A DNA stretch of 11,178 nucleotides, from contig CAKTGD010000037.1 of assembly GCA_934561335.1 (NCBI GenBank), positions 1 through 11,178 of the forward strand, in the 5' to 3' direction. Below, one piece after another: positions 6,974 to 11,178 of this stretch. This DNA comes from an uncultured Oscillospiraceae bacterium. GTDB lineage: Bacteria; Bacillota_A; Clostridia; Oscillospirales; Oscillospiraceae. Both the position numbers and the translations under genes were made by a program. Within the stretch, counting starts at the first letter, position 1. Every line of letters starts with the position of its first letter. The notes under the pieces are model-generated. The model searched no databases. It had not been told where the DNA came from and saw nothing but the letters and a program-made list of their open reading frames with translations.

Positions 6974-7074
6974 AATCATGGAATTTTGCACCATGGCGCG
7001 TCACAAGCTCTCTCTGATTTTCGCAAAACTATCTATTCTGCCCGGAAAAAGAGACACCCACCGTCCCCTCTTAT

Positions 7075-7096
7075 CTGTGCTGCTTTTGCAGCACAG
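7075..7096 (+). other. 9-bp stem-loop in the leader of the phosphate symporter gene
   Basis: CTGTGCTGC (7075-7083), a TTTT loop and GCAGCACAG (7088-7096) form a perfect hairpin. The sequence after it (TCTATCGCGG) is not U-rich, so it is a poor intrinsic terminator. It could be an mRNA structure in a long leader or a relic. Confidence 0.4.
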
Positions 7097-7137
7097 TCTA
7101 TCGCGGCAATGGCCTCAATTCAGGTATTTGTCAGTAT

Positions 7138-7154
7138 TTTACATGAATTTTACA
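7138..7154 (+). promoter_or_regulatory. Pho-box-like direct repeat upstream of the phosphate symporter
   Basis: TTTACA at 7138-7143 and TTTACA at 7149-7154 repeat with an exact 11-bp period (5-bp spacer). This fits the TT(A/C/T)ACA tandem repeats bound by PhoP in Gram-positive bacteria. A partial match, TTGACA, follows at 7172-7177, and a candidate -10 TAAAAT lies at 7204-7209. PhoP sites usually have four repeats, and only two are clean here. Confidence 0.4.
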
Positions 7155-7233
7155 TAAAAGAGACTGTGGATTTGACATTGACCTGCTATTTTACTATTGG
7201 ACGTAAAATGTATGTCATAAGGAGAGAAGGCAG

Positions 7234-9003
7234 ATGGATATTTTTCATGTTTTGACGATGATTGGCGGTCTGTGCCTGTTTTTATTCGGCATGAACCTGA
7301 TGGGACAGGCGCTGGAGCGCCGGGCCGGAGGTAAGCTGCGGACGCTGCTGGATAAGATGACCGGCAATGTGTTTGCCGGATTTTTGACAGGCTTGGGAAT
7401 TACCGCCATTATTCAAAGCTCCTCCGCCACCACGGTGATGGTGGTAGGCTTCGTCAATTCGGGGCTGATGACGCTGCGTCAGGCCATCAATGTCATTATG
7501 GGCGCCAACGTCGGCACCACCGTAACGGCGTGGCTGCTGAGCCTTGCCGGTATTGACGGCGGCAGCGTGTGGGTCAGTCTTTTAAAGCCCACCTCATTTA
7601 CCCCGGTGCTGGCACTGATCGGCATTATTTTCTACATGTTCTGCAAGGATGCGCGGAAAAAAGATACCGGCATGATCCTGCTCGCCTTCGCTACGCTGAT
7701 GTTCGGCATGGAGACGATGAGCGGCGCGGTGTCGGGCCTGAAAGATGTACCGGGCTTTACCGAGCTGTTTGTTCTCTTCAAGAATCCTGTTCTGGGTGTG
7801 CTGATGGGCGCTGTGCTGACGGCAATCATTCAGTCCAGCTCCGCCTCCGTCGGCATTTTGCAGGCCCTGGCGCTGACTGGACAGGTAAGCTATGCCGCCG
7901 CTATCCCCATCATCATGGGGCAGAATATCGGCACTTGCGTCACCGCAATGATCTCTTCGGTGGGAACTGCCAAAAATGCAAAACGGGCCGCCGTAGTACA
8001 TCTGATGTTCAATGTGATCGGCGTAACGGTGCTTCTCTTCGTCTTTTGTCTGGTCAAGGCTCTTTTTGCCCCGGCGCTTCTGAACCGCTCTGCCACCATG
8101 TACGGCATCGCGATTGCCCACTCCCTGTTCAATATTCTCTGCACGGCCATGCTGCTGCCTGCCGGCGGACTGTTGGAAAAACTGGCGATCCGTCTGGTAC
8201 CGGAGCGCGGCAAAAGCGAAAAAAGTGTGGAGCTGGACGAGCGCCTGCTGGCCACGCCGTCGCTGGCCCTGCGCCAGTGCCGGTCCGTAACGGCAGAGAT
8301 GGCCGGATGCGCTGTGCAGGCGCTGAAGCAGGCGCTGGCCTGCCTGAGCGGCTACACGCCCGAGCTTGCCGAGGATATCCGAAAAGCAGAAAACCGGTGC
8401 GACCACTACGAGGATGTGATCGGCACCTATCTGGTCAAGCTGAGCACCCATAAGCTGGGAGATGATGAAAGCGAAGAGGCCACAGCGCTTCTGAAAATCA
8501 TCGGCGATTTCGAACGGATCTCCGATCACGCGGTAAACATTCTGGAATCGGCCGAGGAGCTGCGCAGCAAACGCTTGCGCTTCAGCGATAGCGCAAAGCG
8601 GGAGCTGGCGACGCTGCGTGCCGCCGTGTCGGATATCCTGACGCTGACGGAAAATGCCTTTGCCCGTCAGGACATCTCCTGCGCAGCACAGGTAGAGCCC
8701 CTTGAGCAGGTGATCGACACCTTGAAGGAGGAGCTGCGTACCCGCCATATTCTGCGGATGCAGCAGGGGCATTGCAGCATTGAAACCGGTTTTGTCTGGT
8801 CTGATCTGCTGACAAATCTGGAGCGCACCTCTGACCATTGCTCCAATATCGCCGGGTGCATGATCGACGCCGCCCAGCATAATCTGAACCTGCACGAATC
8901 GCTGCACGCCATCCGCAAGAACGATGACGCCTATCAGCACCTCTTCCAGCACTATCTGACTGAATACCGGCTGCCCGCCGTCTCCCCCGCCGCACAGCTT
9001 TAA
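7234..9003 (+). CDS. Na+/phosphate cotransporter (NptA/PNaS family) fused to PhoU-like domain
   Basis: Inner-membrane symporter predicted to take up phosphate with sodium; 589 residues, normal for bacterial two-domain members. The N-terminal part (about 1-325) holds the two inverted Na/Pi-cotransporter repeats, each with its signature: QSSSATT (61-67) and QSSSASV (200-206). Matched glycine motifs GANVGTT (90-96) and GQNIGTC (229-235) and several hydrophobic helices agree. The soluble C-terminus (about 345-575) is a PhoU-like helical bundle with ENRCDHYEDVI, ERISDHAVNI and LERTSDHCSNIA, of the E/DxxxD metal-site type. PhoU domains are thought to sense or damp phosphate flux. ATG 7234 follows AAGGAG at 7219-7224 with 9-nt spacing. 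It is monocistronic, between its own control region and a terminator at 9061. Phosphate is the likely substrate, but other anions are possible. Confidence 0.92.
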   Translation: MDIFHVLTMIGGLCLFLFGMNLMGQALERRAGGKLRTLLDKMTGNVFAGFLTGLGITAIIQSSSATTVMVVGFVNSGLMTLRQAINVIMGANVGTTVTAWLLSLAGIDGGSVWVSLLKPTSFTPVLALIGIIFYMFCKDARKKDTGMILLAFATLMFGMETMSGAVSGLKDVPGFTELFVLFKNPVLGVLMGAVLTAIIQSSSASVGILQALALTGQVSYAAAIPIIMGQNIGTCVTAMISSVGTAKNAKRAAVVHLMFNVIGVTVLLFVFCLVKALFAPALLNRSATMYGIAIAHSLFNILCTAMLLPAGGLLEKLAIRLVPERGKSEKSVELDERLLATPSLALRQCRSVTAEMAGCAVQALKQALACLSGYTPELAEDIRKAENRCDHYEDVIGTYLVKLSTHKLGDDESEEATALLKIIGDFERISDHAVNILESAEELRSKRLRFSDSAKRELATLRAAVSDILTLTENAFARQDISCAAQVEPLEQVIDTLKEELRTRHILRMQQGHCSIETGFVWSDLLTNLERTSDHCSNIAGCMIDAAQHNLNLHESLHAIRKNDDAYQHLFQHYLTEYRLPAVSPAAQL

Positions 9004-9060
9004 CTATTCTCGCTATCCGTTTTATCGCCGCCACCCCCTATGGCGTCGGTTCGACAAGAA

Positions 9061-9107
9061 GCCCTCCCACCGGCTTATGACCGATGGGAGGGCGCTTATT
9101 TTAATTT
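9061..9107. terminator. Terminator hairpin between the phosphate symporter and the LysR gene
   Basis: GCCCTCCCACCGG (9061-9073) pairs with CCGATGGGAGGGC (9081-9093) over 13 positions with one C-A mismatch on plus; on minus that position is a U-G wobble, so the stem is fully paired. On plus it is followed by GCTTATTTTAATTT, a moderate U-rich tail, 57 nt after the symporter stop. On minus the tail TTCTTGTCG is weaker. It probably serves both convergent genes. Confidence 0.75.
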
Positions 9108-9146
9108 ACCGGAGCAAAGCCTTCGCGCCGCGGCGACGTGTTTCTC

Positions 9147-10025
9147 TCAGGTCTCTTTTTTGGTCAGCATCCTGACAGCGTATTTCAAAAACATCCGCAC
9201 AGCCGGCGAAATATCCACCTTGGAATGCAGGGCAATTCCCAGCGTGATAGAGGCGGGCGGATCAACAGGCAGCATGGCAACATCACAGATCCGCTTTTCT
9301 GTAATCAGCTGATTCATGACGCTCATGCCCAGCCCCTGCTCCACCATGGACATCACCGAAAAGCTATCCAATGTGGTAAAACGCACATTCGGCACAATAT
9401 GGTTCCTTCGAAACAGCGCCATCACGTCATCGTCGCAGCCGCGGGCCGGCATGATAAACCGGTCTACTGCACAATTGGCCAGCGGATAGACCTCGGCCTG
9501 TGCCAGCGGATGATCCCGCGGCAGCAGCGCCAGCATCGGATCCTCCGCCAACGGGATCCATTCATACGGCATATTCCCCTGATAGCTGAAAAAGCCGATG
9601 TCCGCCGTTCTGTCATCCAGCCATTTGGAAACCTCCTGCCAGATGCCCTCCATCAGATTAATATGGATCTGAGGATAATCCCGCTGAAAAGCGCCGATCA
9701 CCGCAGGCAGCCAATGGGTAGCGATGCTGGAATAGGCCGCAATATTTACGCTGCCGATCAACAGTCCGTTCATTTCCGCCGACAGCTCAAAAATCCGATC
9801 CTCCTGCCGCAAAAACTCGCGCACGACCGGCAGCAGCAGTTCTCCGTTTTCCGTCAGCGAAACGCCCTTTGTATTACGCCGAAAAACGGAAAAGCCCAGC
9901 TCCTTCTCAAACGCCGTCACCAGCTGGTTGACGCCCGACGGCGTATAGCTGAGCGCATCCGCCGCCTTGGAAAAGCTGCCTGTCTCTGCCGCCGCCAAAA
10001 AGGCTCTGCATCTTGCCGTTTCCAT
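9147..10025 (-). CDS. LysR-family transcriptional regulator
   Basis: DNA-binding regulator of 292 residues, the normal LTTR length. The N-terminal winged helix-turn-helix (about 1-60) has the classic pattern: FLAAAETGSFSKAADAL, then TPSGVNQLVTAFEKELGFSVF, RRNTKGVSLTENGELLL. A linker helix follows and then the periplasmic-binding-protein-like effector domain (about 88-290), beginning GSVNIAAYSSIATHWLPAVI. A cysteine sits in ARGCDDDV, near where some LTTRs bind ligand. The frame extends 22 codons upstream, but METARCRAFL at 10025 has AAAGGGAG with 7-nt spacing and gives the standard family start. The extension would begin upstream of the predicted transcription start. Neither neighbour is a divergent partner, so the target is unknown; the upstream promoter contains a likely self-binding site. 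No effector can be named. Confidence 0.92.
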   Translation of the reverse strand: METARCRAFLAAAETGSFSKAADALSYTPSGVNQLVTAFEKELGFSVFRRNTKGVSLTENGELLLPVVREFLRQEDRIFELSAEMNGLLIGSVNIAAYSSIATHWLPAVIGAFQRDYPQIHINLMEGIWQEVSKWLDDRTADIGFFSYQGNMPYEWIPLAEDPMLALLPRDHPLAQAEVYPLANCAVDRFIMPARGCDDDVMALFRRNHIVPNVRFTTLDSFSVMSMVEQGLGMSVMNQLITEKRICDVAMLPVDPPASITLGIALHSKVDISPAVRMFLKYAVRMLTKKET

Positions 10026-10070
10026 ACGCTCTCTCCCTTTCACCGCCGCAGTATTTCCTTGCTCTTTTTC

Positions 10071-10099
10071 ATTATATCGGGCGCTATCCAAAATAGCAA
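10071..10099 (-). promoter_or_regulatory. Sigma-A promoter of the LysR gene
   Basis: On the minus strand TTGCTA (10094-10099) and a consensus TATAAT (10071-10076) are 17 bp apart. The predicted start near 10064 leaves about 39 nt to the ATG. The spacer contains an inverted repeat that may be the autoregulatory operator. Confidence 0.75.
10083..10097. promoter_or_regulatory. Candidate LysR autoregulatory site
   Basis: GCTAT-N5-ATAGC is a perfect interrupted palindrome containing the T-N11-A layout typical of LysR boxes. It lies between the -35 and -10 boxes of the lysR promoter and overlaps the -35 box. Binding there would repress the gene's own transcription, as is common in this family. It is short enough to arise by chance. 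Confidence 0.4.
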
Positions 10100-10152
10100 C
10101 TCAAACATTTTTGCAGCCGCTTCGCCCGCCTTTACGGTGCCAATACATCTAC

Positions 10153-10176
10153 GCGCGGCGTACATAGATACCGCGC
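10153..10176 (+). other. Stem-loop in the 10.1-10.2 kb non-coding gap
   Basis: GCGCGG (10153-10158) and CCGCGC (10171-10176) pair across a 12-nt loop. An outer ATACA/TGTAT pairing (near 10143 and 10184) could nest around it. It is followed within 30 nt by a strong terminator-like hairpin. No gene runs through it on either strand. Confidence 0.35.
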
Positions 10177-10201
10177 ATTAGGGTGTATCCGCTCAAGCGA
10201 T

Positions 10202-10249
10202 AAGAGGCCGGGGTTTTCGGAATGAACCCCGGCCTCTTTCTATTTTTAC
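10202..10249 (+). terminator. Intrinsic terminator facing the plus strand, without an upstream plus-strand gene
   Basis: Arms 10202-10215 and 10225-10238 pair perfectly over 14 bp (AAGAGGCCGGGGTT with its complement) around a 9-nt loop. The plus-strand flank is TCTATTTTTACC, a good U-run; the minus-strand flank is ATCGCTTGAGCG, which is not. Its polarity therefore suits a rightward transcript, yet the nearest visible genes on both sides are leftward. It may also work as a weak terminator for the thiY-like gene, whose stop is 50 nt away. Confidence 0.75.
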
Positions 10250-10288
10250 CGTGTCTTTCACCCGGTCTGTCTCGTTGTGCTTCCTGCG

Positions 10289-11178
10289 TCAGAACGCCAG
10301 CTCAACGCGGACATCGTCCAGCGCGGGAGCCTTGTCGATCAGGTTCTGCGCCAGCATCCAGTCGATGTTCTTCTGCCAGCACTCATCCGTCTGGCTGAGG
10401 AACGTGGCGTCCGCCGTCTCCATCAGGGGCAGCAGCGTTGCCATGCTCTTGCGCTCCACCGTCTCGGACAGGGGGAAGTTCTCCTCGTTCTGATTGGCCA
10501 GCAGGATCCGCAGTGCCTCCTCCGGGTCTGCCTTCATGTCGGCAAAGCCCTTGGCAGACGCCCGCAGGAACGCGGAAAGCGTCTCGCTGTCGTTGGCGAT
10601 GGCGTCGTCGTTGGCCAGGAACACACCCTCATAGTAGGTGGGTACGCCGTAGTCGTCCAGATCGAACCAGTTGACCTCGAAGCCCTCCTCCTCCATCTGG
10701 GGTACCTCGTGGTTTACGAGGCAGCCGATGGTGGCGTCCACGTTGCCGGTGGTCATGGAGCTCATCAGGTCAAAGCCCACGTCGATCAGGGTCACGTCGC
10801 TGTAATCCGCGCCCACATAGTCCATGATGCTGCGGATCAGCGCCTCGGACAGCTCTGTGCCGGCGTAGCCGATGGTCTTGCCCACCAGATCCTTGGCGCC
10901 GGTGATGTTCTTGTCCTTCAGGGACAGCACGATGTTCAGGGGTGCCTGCACCACAGCGCCGATGGACTTCACGGGGACATTCTGCCCGGCGCGGGCCTGA
11001 ATGACGTCCTGCTGATAGTACAGGCCAATATCCGCCTGTCCTGCCGCCACAAGGGAGATGGCGTCGTTGGCGTTGGAGGGGAAGCGGATGTTGATCTTCA
11101 GGCCCTCATCGGCATAGTAGCCCTTCTCCATGGCCACATACATAAAGGCGTGGAGGGCGTTGGGGTACCAGTCCAGCA
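10289..11178 (-). CDS. ThiY/NMT1-like ABC transporter solute-binding protein (5' end outside window)
   Basis: The C-terminal 295 residues of an extracytoplasmic binding protein of the NMT1/THI5-like family. ThiY members bind a pyrimidine precursor of thiamine (N-formylaminopyrimidine) for uptake by ThiXYZ. The frame enters from the window edge with LDWYPNALHAFMYVAMEKGYY, which is the first conserved motif of the mature protein, so only the signal peptide and lipobox are missing. Further family-like stretches are SLVAAGQADIGLYYQQDVI, IGAVVQAPLN, the DLVGKTIGYAG hinge, LIDVGFDLMSSMTTGNVDA, LVNHE, and DYGVPTYYEGVF. The stop lies 50 nt before a hairpin on the minus-strand side. Codons are strongly G/C-ending, more so than in most of the window. 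Permease and ATPase genes are presumably beyond the right edge or elsewhere. Thiamine-precursor binding is favoured over a related pyrimidine or sulfonate ligand. Confidence 0.85.
   Translation of the reverse strand, partial: LDWYPNALHAFMYVAMEKGYYADEGLKINIRFPSNANDAISLVAAGQADIGLYYQQDVIQARAGQNVPVKSIGAVVQAPLNIVLSLKDKNITGAKDLVGKTIGYAGTELSEALIRSIMDYVGADYSDVTLIDVGFDLMSSMTTGNVDATIGCLVNHEVPQMEEEGFEVNWFDLDDYGVPTYYEGVFLANDDAIANDSETLSAFLRASAKGFADMKADPEEALRILLANQNEENFPLSETVERKSMATLLPLMETADATFLSQTDECWQKNIDWMLAQNLIDKAPALDDVRVELAF

Larger units (their letters stand above)
6814..7233. other. 420-nt divergent intergenic control region
   Basis: This AT-rich stretch separates the divergent CoA-transferase and phosphate-symporter genes. 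It holds the CoA-transferase promoter, two Rex-like sites, a 19-bp palindrome, a possible distal plus-strand promoter, a GC hairpin (7075-7096) and the Pho-box-like repeats. Short open frames across it lack ribosome binding sites and family resemblance, so I see no gene here. Confidence 0.8.

Noticed and set aside
6986..7255. Small plus-strand open frame upstream of the phosphate symporter
   Set aside because: No ribosome binding site or known family; it spans the AT-rich control region and overlaps the real start.
7594..8952. 452-residue open frame antisense to the phosphate symporter
   Set aside because: Opposite a well-supported transporter, with His/Gln-rich composition and no recognisable domain or ribosome binding site.
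9138..10181. 347-residue plus-strand open frame over the LysR gene
   Set aside because: Shadow of a clear LysR-family regulator, rich in His/Arg/Gln, with no plausible start signal.
10289..11178. TPP riboswitch controlling the thiY-like gene
   Set aside because: Any such element would be upstream of the gene, beyond the right edge of the window, so nothing can be seen.
1..11178. CRISPR arrays, insertion sequences, tRNA or rRNA genes, phage or defence genes
   Set aside because: No periodic repeats, transposase or integrase-like proteins, or structured RNA gene sequences were found by eye on either strand.

Overview
The window reads as a chromosomal segment of an anaerobic, spore-forming, butyrate-producing member of the Clostridia, most likely Oscillospiraceae (Flavonifractor/Oscillibacter/Lawsonibacter-like). 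This is inferred from the gene set: a type III glutamine synthetase, a SpoIIM-family protein, a butyryl-CoA:acetate-type CoA-transferase, a CarD regulator and the non-mevalonate genes ispD/ispF. Strong AGGAGG-type ribosome binding sites and GC-rich Firmicutes-like codon use agree with this. No mobile element, CRISPR array, tRNA or rRNA was seen.

Layout. (1) Positions 1-3464, plus strand: the 3' end of gltX (glutamyl-tRNA synthetase), then a SpoIIM/DUF95 membrane protein 5 nt later, then glnN (glutamine synthetase III). A perfect 20-bp hairpin ends this block and the convergent one that follows. (2) Positions 3517-5240, minus strand: carD, ispD and ispF form a tight operon (6-nt gap, then an ATGA overlap) behind a good sigma-A promoter at 5310-5338. 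(3) Positions 5464-6813, minus strand: a CoA-transferase gene with its own promoter and terminator. (4) Positions 6814-7233: a 420-nt divergent control region. (5) Positions 7234-9003, plus strand: a Na+/phosphate symporter fused to a PhoU-like domain. (6) Positions 9147-10025, minus strand: a LysR-type regulator with a promoter that may be autoregulated. (7) Positions 10026-10288: a non-coding gap holding a terminator hairpin that faces away from any visible gene. (8) Positions 10289-11178, minus strand: a partial ThiY/NMT1-like solute-binding protein that runs off the window.

The genes are mostly housekeeping and central metabolism: Glu-tRNA charging and ammonia assimilation, isoprenoid precursors with a transcription regulator, butyrate/acetate CoA exchange, phosphate uptake, and thiamine-precursor uptake. 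No clearly new multi-gene system is visible. The most informative material is in the non-coding DNA. Two Rex-like sites 24 bp apart sit on and just upstream of the CoA-transferase -35 box, which suggests NADH/NAD+ control of the last step of butyrate formation. A TTTACA-N5-TTTACA repeat resembling a Pho box precedes the phosphate symporter. A strong palindrome lies between the two divergent genes. The 10.1-10.25 kb gap has nested hairpins ending in an orphan terminator. These regulatory calls are motif matches by eye and have not been tested.
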